From Clostridiaceae bacterium HFYG-1003 (GTDB taxonomy: Bacteria > Bacillota > Clostridia > Clostridiales > Clostridiaceae): a stretch of DNA of 64,000 nt. Shown here in pieces: positions 36,951 through 45,802 of the stretch. Both the position numbers and the translations under genes were made by a program. Each line of letters begins with the position of its first letter. Positions within the stretch are counted from its first letter, which is position 1. The stretch is from NCBI GenBank assembly GCA_024579835.1, contig CP102060.1, positions 3,013,558 through 3,077,557 on the forward strand. The letters run 5' to 3'. Below the pieces are notes generated by a model that was not told the DNA's origin, made no database searches, and saw only the letters and a program-made list of their open reading frames with translations.

Positions 36951-39689
36951 TTGTCAAGAACGATCCCCTTTGCAACGGATTACTCTCCGACCCGACGTTC
37001 GCAAATCCTGTTGGACTTTGCCAATCATATCAATCGAACCAAGCCCGGCTCGAAAGGTGCGCTGACTTTTGAGGACCCGGAATACTATGTCATGGAAAAC
37101 ATCGTCAATGATGACATGGCCAAAGTAGGCATGGGTGCGATGTTTAAAACTCATCGGAACGCACAGGAAATAGCTGATGCGACCGGCATTCCGCTGGAAG
37201 AAACCAAGCATCATCTTGAAGCTTTAATGGATGCAGGAGCGATGTTCTGGGAAAACGTGGATGGCGTGGATGAATACTGGCTGGAAGTCTGGGTGCCAGG
37301 TCACATGGAAATGATTGCCAATAACCGAAAGAACACGTCAAAGTATCCAGAGATCGCCTATGCGTTTGATGCTTATGGCAAGAAAAAAGGCTTGATCGCT
37401 CCCGGGGTTATGCCGATGGGAATGACTCCAATGCGAGTTATTCCGATCGAATCAGCCATCGATAGCAATTCCAGACGGGCCAGCTTTGAAGAAATCTCAC
37501 ATTACCTCGATGCTCATTCTGTTTTTTCGGTATCAGACTGTTCATGTCGAACCGTACGTGAAGTCATGCATGAAGGTTGCGGACATCTCAAAGAGGAAAT
37601 GTGCATCCAATTAGGTTATGCGGCTGAGTATTACATAAGGACCGGACGCGGTCGTTCGATCGATCGGGAAGAAGCTAAAGAAATTCTTTTGAAAGCCGAA
37701 GCCAATGGATTGATGCATCAGATTCCCAACATGGATGGTTCAGGAGAGACACATGCCATCTGTAACTGCTGCGGATGCAGTTGTCTGGCGCTTCGCAACG
37801 CAACTATGTTTGGAAATCCTGACTTTAGCCGCTCGAATTATGTGGCTGTAATCGATGAGGACAAGTGTGTTGCCTGCGGTGAATGTGTTGAAAACTGTCC
37901 CGTCAACGCCCTGAAACTCGGACAAAAGGTTAAATCCAGGACCCCACTGCCAAAGGTCGACCCGCACCAGGATCGGCCGGATAATACGGCTTGGGGGGTC
38001 GAGAAATGGGATCCGGATTACCGGATCAATCGACAGGTCGTTATGAGTTCAGGCACCAGTCCGTGTAAATCGGAGTGTCCGGCTCATATCGGGATTCAGG
38101 GTTATATCAAGCTGGCTTCAGAGGGTCGCTATCGTGACGCCTTGGAATTGATCAAACAGGAAAATCCCTTCCCGGCAGTTTGTGGTCATATTTGTCCACG
38201 CTATTGTGAAAAAGCCTGTACCAGAAACTCGGTCGATGAATCGGTCGCAGTCGATGAAATAAAGCGCTTTATTGCCGAACAGGACATGAAGGAAGAACAT
38301 CGCTTCGTACCGCAAAAGAAACATGACTATAGTGATATAAAAGTGGCAATCGTCGGGGCCGGTCCGGCGGGACTGTCTTGTGCCTACTATCTGGCGATCG
38401 ATAACTATGATGTCACAGTCTTTGAAAAAGAAGAGGCACTCGGCGGTATGTTGACCTGGGGTATTCCCAACTTCCGTTTGGAGCGGTCAGTCATTGAGTC
38501 GGAGATCGATGTATTACGTGAGCTTGGCGTCAAGTTTCAAACCGGAGTCGAAATCGGTAACGACATAACCCTGAATGAACTGCGTTCTCAAGGATTCAAA
38601 GCCTTTTATTTGGCGATCGGTGCCCAGGGAGGAAGACGACTGAACATTGAAGGTGAGGACGCTCAAGGAGTCATGACCGGGATCGATTTTTTACGCCGAG
38701 TCAACCAGAGCGAGGAACAAATGCTTACGGGTCACACCATTGTCATCGGTGGCGGAAATGTCGCGATCGATGTCGCAAGAACGGCTATCCGGGCTGGTTC
38801 CGAAGATGTACGTATGCTTTGTCTCGAGCAGCCGGAAGAGATGCCGGCCTTGCCTGAAGAGATCCGGGAAGCGAGTCAAGAAGGCATCGTGATCGAAAAC
38901 GGCTGGGGGCCAAAACGGATCGTGACCCGTGATGGGCACGTGGTTGGTGTTGAATTCAAAAAATGTCTCCGGGTCTTTGATGAAGACCATCGCTTCCGTC
39001 CGATGTTTGATGAGGAGTCGAGCTATTTTATCGAAGCTGATAATGTGCTCATTTCAGTCGGTCAATCGATCGAATGGGGAAATCTGTTAGACGGCTCAAA
39101 CGCCAAGTGTAATCCCAATCAGACGATCCAGGCGGATGCCACGACCCTTCAAACAGCTCAAAGTGATCTATTTGTGGGTGGTGATGCTTATACCGGCCCC
39201 AAGTTTGCTATTGATGCAGTTGCTCAGGGAAAAGAAGGCGCGATCTCGATTCATCGTTTTGTCCATCCGGGGCAAGATTTGCTGTTGGGACGAACCAAGC
39301 GCGACTATCGGGCGTTTGATCAAGCCAATGTCGATCTGAGCGGATTTGATATGAAGCCACGTCAGCAAGCTTATGCAGTCCATGATGATTCGACCCGAAA
39401 AAGCTTCCGTGATTTCTCCAAAAGCTTTACACCGGAGCAGATCCTGCAGGAAAGTGATCGCTGTTTAAGTTGTGGCCGGGTGTATGTCGACCCGTATGTT
39501 TGTGTTGGATGCGGTCAAGGCACTACCAAATGTAAATTCGATGCGATTCATTTGGAAAAAATGACTGATGTCGAAGGCACCCATGTGACAAAGCTAAAGT
39601 CGTATGTAATTCGAAATGTCTTAAAAACCAAAAGCAAGCGGTTCATACATCAGACCAAGAAGCGACTGATGGGTGAGCGGAATGCATGA
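36951..39689 (+). CDS. Large Fe-S flavoprotein, glutamate-synthase-small-subunit-like, with extra N-terminal Fe-S region
   Basis: A 912-residue cytosolic protein. Residues 1-290: unfamiliar region with a helix-turn-helix-like stretch (AQEIADATGIPLEETKHHLEAL) and Cys clusters SDCSCR and CNCCGCSC. Residues 300-320: ferredoxin motif CVACGECVENCP. Residues 370-440: Cys-rich GltD-type N-domain (CKSECPAHIGIQ, CPRYCEKAC). Residues 465-800: FAD site GAGPAGLSC and NAD(P) site GGGNVAID. The C-terminus has CLSCGR and CVGCGQGTTKCKFDA. It should pass electrons between NAD(P)H and Fe-S centres; substrate unknown. Start is TTG 36951, 5 nt after AGGAGG. The hypA start codon overlaps its end. Unlike its host genes it is rich in GATC/CGATC. 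Confidence 0.8.
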   Translation: MSRTIPFATDYSPTRRSQILLDFANHINRTKPGSKGALTFEDPEYYVMENIVNDDMAKVGMGAMFKTHRNAQEIADATGIPLEETKHHLEALMDAGAMFWENVDGVDEYWLEVWVPGHMEMIANNRKNTSKYPEIAYAFDAYGKKKGLIAPGVMPMGMTPMRVIPIESAIDSNSRRASFEEISHYLDAHSVFSVSDCSCRTVREVMHEGCGHLKEEMCIQLGYAAEYYIRTGRGRSIDREEAKEILLKAEANGLMHQIPNMDGSGETHAICNCCGCSCLALRNATMFGNPDFSRSNYVAVIDEDKCVACGECVENCPVNALKLGQKVKSRTPLPKVDPHQDRPDNTAWGVEKWDPDYRINRQVVMSSGTSPCKSECPAHIGIQGYIKLASEGRYRDALELIKQENPFPAVCGHICPRYCEKACTRNSVDESVAVDEIKRFIAEQDMKEEHRFVPQKKHDYSDIKVAIVGAGPAGLSCAYYLAIDNYDVTVFEKEEALGGMLTWGIPNFRLERSVIESEIDVLRELGVKFQTGVEIGNDITLNELRSQGFKAFYLAIGAQGGRRLNIEGEDAQGVMTGIDFLRRVNQSEEQMLTGHTIVIGGGNVAIDVARTAIRAGSEDVRMLCLEQPEEMPALPEEIREASQEGIVIENGWGPKRIVTRDGHVVGVEFKKCLRVFDEDHRFRPMFDEESSYFIEADNVLISVGQSIEWGNLLDGSNAKCNPNQTIQADATTLQTAQSDLFVGGDAYTGPKFAIDAVAQGKEGAISIHRFVHPGQDLLLGRTKRDYRAFDQANVDLSGFDMKPRQQAYAVHDDSTRKSFRDFSKSFTPEQILQESDRCLSCGRVYVDPYVCVGCGQGTTKCKFDAIHLEKMTDVEGTHVTKLKSYVIRNVLKTKSKRFIHQTKKRLMGERNA

Positions 39690-40056
39690 ACTGGGAATCA
39701 TGTTCGAGGTGATTAAACGGGTCGAGGCGGTAGCAAAACAGCATCAAGTCGATCGAGTCGAAAAAATTGTGCTTCAGGTGGGCGAAATCGCCACCGTTAT
39801 TCCTCATTTTTTACGCGAGTGTTATCCAGTGGCTGTCGACCGGACCGACTTTGTTGATACGGAATTGGTGATCGAAATGATACCGGCTAATGGTTGCTGT
39901 CGTCAGTGCGATATCGTATATCACCTGATGAAGGATGAGGGCCGTTGTCCCAACTGTCATCAGATGAACTTTGATGAACTGAGTGGTCGGGAATTCTCAA
40001 TTAAAGAAATAGTTGTGGCTGAAGGAGGAAAAAATGGATCAAGTCCGAATTATTGA
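39682..40056 (+). CDS. hypA: Nickel insertion accessory protein HypA
   Basis: A 124-residue nickel metallochaperone. The start at 39682 gives the required N-terminal Met-His-Glu, whose His2 binds nickel; a GTG 9 nt upstream would bury it. The zinc site is CCRQC...CPNC, with a normal CxxC pair at each end. It overlaps the flavoprotein gene by 8 nt and hypB by 23 nt, so the three are co-translated. No hydrogenase or hypC-F gene is in the window, so the nickel enzyme it serves is not known. Confidence 0.9.
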   Translation: MHELGIMFEVIKRVEAVAKQHQVDRVEKIVLQVGEIATVIPHFLRECYPVAVDRTDFVDTELVIEMIPANGCCRQCDIVYHLMKDEGRCPNCHQMNFDELSGREFSIKEIVVAEGGKNGSSPNY

Positions 40057-40699
40057 AATAAAAGAAGGGGTATTCGAACAGAACAATCAAAAGGCACAGG
40101 AATTGCGTGATAGTCTGAAGCAGGAAAAAGTATTTCTGTTGAACCTGATGAGTGCACCCGGGTCGGGTAAAACCACCACCTTGGTACAAACGATCAAAGG
40201 GCTGCAGGATGAAATGAAAATTGGGATCATGGAGGCGGATATCGATTCCGATGTTGATGCCCGGACCATTCAACAAACCGGTGCTCGAGTGGTACAACTC
40301 CACACCGGAGGGATGTGCCATCTGGATGCCGAAATGACCCGTCAGGGAATCGATGCTCTGGGCCGCGAAGACCTCGACCTGATCGTGCTGGAAAATGTCG
40401 GCAACCTGGTATGTCCGGCGGAGTTTGATACCGGTTCGACCAAGAATGCCATGATTTTAAGTGTCCCGGAAGGAGACGACAAGCCCTTGAAGTATCCTCT
40501 GATGTTTGCTGTTGCCGATGTGGTCTTAGTCAACAAGATGGATGTAGCTGAGCATTTTGACTTTGATTTGGAGCGATTTAAAGACAATGTTCGATTTAGA
40601 AATCCGGAGGCGATCATACTTCCTATATCAGCCCGCACGGGAGAAGGCATGGAACCCTGGCTTGATTGGCTGCGCCAGCAGATCGAGCGACAGCAATAG
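40034..40699 (+). CDS. hypB: Hydrogenase/nickel-enzyme maturation GTPase HypB
   Basis: A 221-residue GTPase that drives nickel delivery. Motifs: SAPGSGKTT (P-loop, about residue 37), EADIDSDVDA, ENVGNLVCPAEFDTG (metal-binding Cys near 122) and VNKMDV. It lacks the N-terminal His-rich nickel-storage stretch of some HypB proteins. AAGGAGG precedes ATG 40034, inside the hypA end. A terminator follows directly. Confidence 0.93.
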   Translation: MDQVRIIEIKEGVFEQNNQKAQELRDSLKQEKVFLLNLMSAPGSGKTTTLVQTIKGLQDEMKIGIMEADIDSDVDARTIQQTGARVVQLHTGGMCHLDAEMTRQGIDALGREDLDLIVLENVGNLVCPAEFDTGSTKNAMILSVPEGDDKPLKYPLMFAVADVVLVNKMDVAEHFDFDLERFKDNVRFRNPEAIILPISARTGEGMEPWLDWLRQQIERQQ

Positions 40700-40703
40700 A
40701 AAT

Positions 40704-40724
40704 ACGGCCTGAGGGCCGTTTTTT
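40704..40724 (+). terminator. Intrinsic terminator of the flavoprotein-hypA-hypB operon
   Basis: ACGGCC and GGCCGT pair around TGAG, followed by TTTTTT. Confidence 0.8.
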
Positions 40725-40814
40725 CGTGAGGATATTGCTCAAACCAGTGATAAAATAAGCCTGAGAGTATCAGACGTTTCAGTGATGGATTTGTTAGCTA
40801 TAGGAAAATGAAAA

Positions 40815-41399
40815 ATGAGAATGGAAGCTTTACAAGTATATTTACGCGACATGGTGCCGGACGATATCAGTATGCGGCGCCACTGGGAGCTGGTCGATAC
40901 CGAGTGGAAAGAGTGGGATGCCCCCTGGGAATATGTTGATCTGGATCAGACAGAACTGGAACTTGAAAGTCAGGGGTATATACAGTCGCTTATCCGGCGA
41001 ATGCAGCGGCTCAATTCAGATGAGAAAGGATTTCGATCCGGCTTTGAGATCATTCACAAACAAAACGATCGTCATATCGGCTGGGTCAACAGTTATGAAA
41101 TCGATCATCAATTCGAGTGGACACCGGGCATCAATGTCCATGGAATAGCCATTGGCGTAGTCATTCCATCACGATCCGACCGGGGGCACGGCTTAGGGCA
41201 GGAAGCACTGCAAGCTTTTTTGACTTATTTCCGAAAAATCGGATATAAGGAAGTCTATTGTCAGACCTGGTCAGGCAATCTGCCGATGGTTCGACTAGCT
41301 CAAAAGGTGGGTTTTCGAGAAGTAGAACGAAAAAGACGGGCCCGTTATGTCAGGGGAGAAAGATACGACGCGATTACCTACCGGATCGAATTGGATTGA
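40815..41399 (+). CDS. GNAT-family N-acetyltransferase
   Basis: A 194-residue acetyltransferase. The acetyl-CoA loop is seen in SDRGHGLGQEALQAFL near residue 120, followed by QTWSGNLPMVRLAQKVGF, as in RimJ/L-like members. The acceptor is unknown. The ribosome site is weak (GGAAAATGAAAA). It lies in the segment of foreign-looking composition. Confidence 0.82.
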   Translation: MRMEALQVYLRDMVPDDISMRRHWELVDTEWKEWDAPWEYVDLDQTELELESQGYIQSLIRRMQRLNSDEKGFRSGFEIIHKQNDRHIGWVNSYEIDHQFEWTPGINVHGIAIGVVIPSRSDRGHGLGQEALQAFLTYFRKIGYKEVYCQTWSGNLPMVRLAQKVGFREVERKRRARYVRGERYDAITYRIELD

Positions 41400-41407
41400 G
41401 CGACAAA

Positions 41408-41429
41408 AGCAGCCGAAGGGCTGTTTTTT
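41408..41429 (+). terminator. Intrinsic terminator of the GNAT gene
   Basis: GCAGCC and GGCTGT around GAAG, then TTTTT. Confidence 0.75.
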
Positions 41430-41437
41430 CCTTAACA

Positions 41438-41460
41438 GAAAAATCCGGGCAACCCCGGAT
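41438..41460 (-). terminator. Intrinsic terminator of the NUDIX gene
   Basis: ATCCGGG/CCCGGAT stem (41443-41449, 41454-41460); minus strand continues TTTTTCTG. It touches the NUDIX stop codon. Confidence 0.8.
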
Positions 41461-41954
41461 CATTCGAATAATCGTTGATAGTGTGGCTTCAGCCTTTCAC
41501 GTTGATAGGGGATCATCTGCCTGTGAAAGAAATCAGCGAAAGCTGCCGGATCGATCCAACAATAGTCGATCGTCTCGCCGGCCTGCAGGACGATCTGATC
41601 TTTCGGCCAGTCTGTCAGACAAAAAAAACTGACAAAAATTGCTCCGACATCGGTCAACTGACGGCCCAACTCAGACAACTCACCTGAGGTGATGCCGGTT
41701 TCTTCGGCTAACTCCCTGCAGGCGGCTTCACGAGCGGTTTCTCCTTTTAACGCACTGCCTGAGGCAGACACTTCATACCATCCGGGAAATATCTGTTTGG
41801 TATGATCCCGTTGGACCAGTAAAAAGGTACCGTCAACATGACGGACGATCACTTCCACAACCAAATGGTAATAACCCTCAGGTATCTCGCGATCTCGGAT
41901 CAGGTCGAATCCGGCCAGGCTGCCATCGGCGTATCGTGCGTCCCACAACTCCAT
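41460..41954 (-). CDS. NUDIX hydrolase
   Basis: A 164-residue protein with a complete NUDIX box, GSALKGETAREAACRELAEETGI in shortened view GSALKGE...REACRELAEETGI (about residues 66-88; REx2EExGI glutamates present). The N-terminal MELWDARYADGSLAGF pattern is like the YfcD/Idi-type NUDIX proteins. Substrate unknown. The ATG overlaps the stop of the dacA remnant (TGATG), so translation was coupled to dacA; whether it is still expressed after dacA was broken is unclear. Confidence 0.85.
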   Translation of the reverse strand: MELWDARYADGSLAGFDLIRDREIPEGYYHLVVEVIVRHVDGTFLLVQRDHTKQIFPGWYEVSASGSALKGETAREAACRELAEETGITSGELSELGRQLTDVGAIFVSFFCLTDWPKDQIVLQAGETIDYCWIDPAAFADFFHRQMIPYQRERLKPHYQRLFE

Positions 41955-42582
41955 CAGCGACGCTTCTTTCGTTTGTCCGACTTGAGACGTTGCCGCAGAA
42001 ATCTCAGGACCAGCGTTCGTAGCAGGAATAGTGGGATCAGTAAAGCAGCCAGATAGAGGCTGAGAGTGAAAATGCTTCGTTTCACTCCGGTATTACCGGC
42101 GTCCTCAGGTGGATCAGACGGATCAGCGATCGATTGTTCGCTTGTTTCAGGCATTTCCGGTTCCGGGATGATCGGTTCCGGTTCGGGCTCAGTAACTACC
42201 TGATAAGCGACGTTTGGCGCCTGATAGCCGGCCAGATATTCACGCTCGAGGTCGACGATCAATCGACCGGTGTCGGGCACGGGGTTCGACGGCTGCAGAT
42301 CAAAGGGAATATCTTGATTCTTGGGCACGGTATCATAAAAATCATCTTCGGTAACAATAGTCTGCCCGTTGATGGTATGTTTACCTTTGGGTAAAACCAG
42401 GCGGTATTCGTATTCCCGGAAAGCTTTTTCCAATAGAGAGTTGCCAATCAAGCTACGAACGGTCTCACTCTCTTTGATAAACCAATCGCCCACACCTAAC
42501 ACCACTTCGACCAGGCGGGTATCGCCTCGTTGAGCTGTTGTGGTGAAGTTGTAAGCTGCCGGTCCGCTGGAACCTGTTTTCA
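41954..42582 (-). pseudogene. 3' part of D-Ala-D-Ala carboxypeptidase (dacA-like), cut by the IS
   Basis: About 209 residues. It starts at the IS junction with KTGSSGPAAYNF, the KTG box of penicillin-binding carboxypeptidases, followed by the beta-strand AQRGDTRLVEVVLGV, a Pro/Glu-rich linker (EPEPEPIIPEPEMPE), one membrane anchor near the C-terminus and a basic tail RQRLKSDKRKKRR. This is the normal C-terminal half of a membrane-anchored PBP5-like enzyme that trims peptidoglycan cross-links. The first half is on the other side of the insertion element, so the gene is inactive. Confidence 0.85.
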
Positions 42583-42607
42583 CCCAAATTCCTGGGAATT
42601 CTATAGT

Positions 42608-44212
42608 CTACACTTCAAAGTGGAGAATGGTTTGAAGAAATTCCTCCGGTTCGATGGCGAACGCGCTAAGAATGTCCTTTTGTTTCCTGGTCAGTGGCTG
42701 GAGCAAACTGCAGCCTGATCCATAATCGGTCCGCTTGATCGTTCCCATCTGTTTGACCAACCGGTTGATGGATTTCTCCCCGCTGTTTTTCCCATGATTG
42801 GTCAAATCCGACCACAGAATAAGACTCAAAAAGGCGACAAAGGCTTTCCCTTCTGTCGTCTTTTCTGTGTGCGTCAGAAAGCGGTCATAGTCGATGCTGT
42901 TTTTTAAATTCTGGAAGGCCTTCTCCACCATGTCCCGTCGCCCATAAAGTCGTAGTGCCTCCTCTGCGCTCTTATCCTGGGTATTGCTCAGCAGGCAGAA
43001 CATGCCGGCCAGCTCAATCATCTCGGTGATCTTCTCGTGATTGCGTTCGTACTCCTCAATCGGTGATGCATTGCGTGTCACATCATAATACTTGTTATAC
43101 CGAGTAATACTGATGGGCTTCATCTGATTTTGCAGCTCTTCCTCGAGACGATCAACATGCTGGTAGATCCGGGCTTCTTCATCCGCCGCACTGGATGTGT
43201 TCAGGTAGATGTGGAGGGTATAGGGCAACTCATTGATCTGGATCACTTTGGACAGTCCATAGCAGCTGGTCTGGGGGATGTGATAACGAGAGTGACGGAT
43301 CACCGCGGTTGCCTCGATTAATGCCTGACGATAGATTTTCTGGGATTTGGGAGCAGCCATCAGGAAATTGAGTTGGTTCTGGGCCATGAAGCTCAGATTG
43401 TCCAGGGTGAGAAAGCCTCGATCCATGATGTAGAACAAATCATTGAGACCGACCAATTCGCCCAATTCCATCATATAGGGGAAAAAGGCCTTGTCCACGA
43501 TACTTCCGCTGTAGATCTCATAGCAAAGCGGGAGGGCTGTCTTGGTGCCATAGAGCATGCCGATGTTGAGTTGCGGTAGGGTTTCCTGATCCCGATTATA
43601 GCCGTACTCTGCCATTTGGATCTCCGCATAGGTCGATATGCTCGTCACATCATAAGCCAGGGTCTGTTCCTCGTCTTTGTGGAGAGCACTCCAGAGCTTA
43701 AAAAACCGAAAGCGCTGCTCTTCGCTGATCTGTGCAAACAGTTCGCTGCTGCGCTGGGAATTCAGACTGAGCCTTGTAGAAAGTAGGCTCTCCCGGATGA
43801 ACAGATCCAGATTCATCATGACATTGCCTTCGCAGACCATATAGATGGCCATCGCCAAAAGCTCTTGTGCCTGCAAGGGAAATACCTGTTGTAAAGCCTT
43901 GGTCAATCCAATAGCCTCAGCTCGCTGCCACAACAGAGCGATATGACCAGCCGCCAGAACCTCTTGAGGCGGGGTCAGGGAAATGGCATCGACTGGCAGC
44001 GGATAGAACTCAGTGAATCGTTCATTGGGGATCATCCAACCGGGACGAGTAGGATCCTCTTTGCCAATGGCAACTTCCTTGGCTGTAGGGGTACCCAATG
44101 CGTTTCTGTAGCGTTTTTCGACATGATAGACGCGTCTGGGCTTATCCGGGCCATCTTTTTTGTAGGTGATGCGCTCGGTGGGAATTGGGATTGAAATATT
44201 GAGCATTGCCAT
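42608..44212 (-). CDS. Transposase, IS1634 family (IS4-like DDE)
   Basis: A 534-residue transposase that cuts and moves the surrounding element. N-terminal DNA-binding region (MAMLNISIPIPTER, HVEKRYRNA), then a DDE domain interrupted by a long insertion: acidic residues are visible in LAYDVTSISTY (about 193), FYIMDRGFLTLD (about 265) and the late DMVEKAFQNLKNSID with the conserved E (about 440), followed by GKAFVAFLSL typical of IS1634/IS1549. GAGGAGGG precedes the ATG. The frame is intact, so the element may still be active. Confidence 0.92.
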   Translation of the reverse strand: MAMLNISIPIPTERITYKKDGPDKPRRVYHVEKRYRNALGTPTAKEVAIGKEDPTRPGWMIPNERFTEFYPLPVDAISLTPPQEVLAAGHIALLWQRAEAIGLTKALQQVFPLQAQELLAMAIYMVCEGNVMMNLDLFIRESLLSTRLSLNSQRSSELFAQISEEQRFRFFKLWSALHKDEEQTLAYDVTSISTYAEIQMAEYGYNRDQETLPQLNIGMLYGTKTALPLCYEIYSGSIVDKAFFPYMMELGELVGLNDLFYIMDRGFLTLDNLSFMAQNQLNFLMAAPKSQKIYRQALIEATAVIRHSRYHIPQTSCYGLSKVIQINELPYTLHIYLNTSSAADEEARIYQHVDRLEEELQNQMKPISITRYNKYYDVTRNASPIEEYERNHEKITEMIELAGMFCLLSNTQDKSAEEALRLYGRRDMVEKAFQNLKNSIDYDRFLTHTEKTTEGKAFVAFLSLILWSDLTNHGKNSGEKSINRLVKQMGTIKRTDYGSGCSLLQPLTRKQKDILSAFAIEPEEFLQTILHFEV

Positions 44213-44221
44213 AATATCCCT

Positions 44222-44256
44222 CCTCTGTAGACTACTTATATTGTAGTCTACAGAGG
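44222..44256. repeat. Internal palindrome of the IS carrying the terminal-repeat motif
   Basis: Perfect 14-bp arms (44222-44235 and 44243-44256) around TTATATT. Each arm holds TGTAGACTA, the same motif found in both terminal repeats. It lies 10 bp upstream of the transposase start, so it may be a transposase-binding operator. Confidence 0.75.
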
Positions 44257-44413
44257 GGTAATAAGCAAGATAAAAATAAATTAAGTCACAGAGTCATCTC
44301 GTATGAAATCGGCTCTGTGACTTAATTCGAGGGAAATCCAACATCTATGTCACCCAATTGGGAGATCAAACCAAGGGTGTAGACTATACTATTTCCGGGA
44401 ATTGGGGTTTTCA

Positions 44414-44633
44414 GACCATCCAGGCCCTCCAGACCGTAGGCAGCCCCTTGCAGGGAGTAATTAAACGTGGTGAAGGAGTCTTCCAGAGCTGTGCCCGGTC
44501 GGACAACCGTGGTCAGTTTGGAAGAATGATTTAACACCCGGGGGAATTCTTTGACCAATTGGCTCGAAAGAATAGCAAAATCATGCGCGTTAGATTGATT
44601 GTCCCCTTCCAGGGGCTTGCCCTTTGTTCTCTC
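44414..44633 (-). pseudogene. Internal fragment of the same dacA-like gene, 5' end missing
   Basis: Reads NQSNAHDFAILSSQLVKEFPRV...SLQGAAYGLEGLDGLKT, the region just before the KTG box of PBP5-like carboxypeptidases. The frame is closed upstream by TAG at 44634-44636, and the N-terminal two thirds, with the SxxK and SxN active-site motifs, are absent. So the gene was cut twice: by the IS, and by loss of its 5' part at about 44625, where the flanking DNA changes character. Confidence 0.8.
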
Positions 44634-44877
44634 CTAAATCTCTCTTGTTCTCTCCTAATTCTCTCCTTTTTCCAAAAAAACAGTCAAAATCTGCATTGAT
44701 TCGAACTACTGATTTTTCAAGGTCTTTCAGAATTCAAGTCCTAAAAGCATTGAAATTACTAGGTCGGAAGGTACTTTCATAAGCTGTCATCTTCTTCTAA
44801 TTTCCACTGTAGTGTGCATAAGACAAACGACTCGCTGTGCAATCAGTTGCTATACCACATTGCAAAGGAGTGTTTCC

Positions 44878-44973
44878 ATGTCTCAGTCAGACCGTATCTT
44901 ATTCGAACTTGAGGTGAAAGGGGTACTTCAGTATTCCGTTCAGATCATCCATTCGGCATTTCTTTCAAAGTAA
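44878..44973 (+). CDS. Possible 31-residue small protein
   Basis: ATG at 44878 is 7 nt after AAAGGAG, the best translation signal in this region. The product MSQSDRILFELEVKGVLQY... is unfamiliar and ends before the repeats. It could be the start of a decayed gene. Confidence 0.25.
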   Translation: MSQSDRILFELEVKGVLQYSVQIIHSAFLSK

Positions 44974-45760
44974 ATCAGTGTCCGGTGTCCGGAGCCAGTG
45001 TCCAGCTTCCAATGTCTGGATTTAGGCCTCCATTGTTCGAAGTCCAGTGTCCGAAGTCCAGTGTCCAGTGCAATGAAAGGATTGCGGATTAGTCATATGA
45101 TAAAACATCCAGCGTGCGCTTGCCTTAAGGCTGAATGGAGGTCTTCTTTCATCAAAAAAACGGGCGAATTATTTGGATATTTCTCGGATCGATTATCTAA
45201 ACGTTATCAAAAATCACGATATTATTCTGTCAATATTCCTCTCCCAGCAGGGGACAAGTGTGTCATCTGCCGTGCAGCTGTGCTGTCCCAATTAACTCTG
45301 ATATTAGGATCCCGGGCAAAGCGAATCAGCTCCTCCTGCCCAGCTGGAATCGGGTTGAATCCATGAGGGCTTTTTCCCTGACGTTCCGATGGATCGATTT
45401 CGAGGTAAAACTGATCATGGAACCTGAATTGATCAAGGGCAGGTTCACAAAATGGGTGCTGGCTTCAGGAAATGGCTGTATTGGCTGATTCCAAACACTG
45501 AATCGGTGGAAGAGCTTGAATTATGCCATTCCTTGATTCTGGCTGTCGCAATTTAATTGCATGCAAGTGATTTGGCCATCTGATGGTGGTTGTTTGAAAT
45601 ATATGATTTGATAATAAAACGGGATTTTGAGTGTGGAACAATGGCCTAAATCCTTGCTAAATTCACAACATGATCAGGATAAAACGGTGTAAACGTGCTA
45701 TAATTAGTTTGTACTATTTATTTGCGATGGAATTGAAACAGATCCGGTCAGAATCAAATA

Positions 45761-45802
45761 AAAAAGCCGCAGTCTGACGGTTTTTGACCGATCAGCTGCA
45801 GC
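45761..45802 (-). terminator. Probable terminator of tRNA-Sec
   Basis: On the minus strand, GCTGCAG and CTGCGGC pair at the base and CGG/CCG near the loop, with a mismatched middle, followed by TTTTTTATTT. Confidence 0.55.

Larger units (their letters stand above)
42583..44406. mobile_element. IS1634-like insertion sequence, 1824 bp
   Basis: The element lies between two copies of the 7-bp target duplication GTTTTCA (42576-42582 and 44407-44413). Its ends are imperfect inverted repeats of about 32 bp: both begin CCCAA and share TATAGTCTACAC. It carries one transposase gene on the minus strand. Removing the element and one GTTTTCA copy rejoins the dacA-like frame exactly at the KTG motif (GLDGLKT-GSSGPAA). 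An internal 13-bp inverted repeat (44281-44293/44313-44325) near the upstream end is followed on the minus strand by a T-rich tail and probably stops outside transcription entering the transposase gene. Confidence 0.92.

Noticed and set aside
44998-45366. 122-residue frame in the decayed region
   Set aside because: Starts inside short repeats, has no ribosome site and no recognisable domain.
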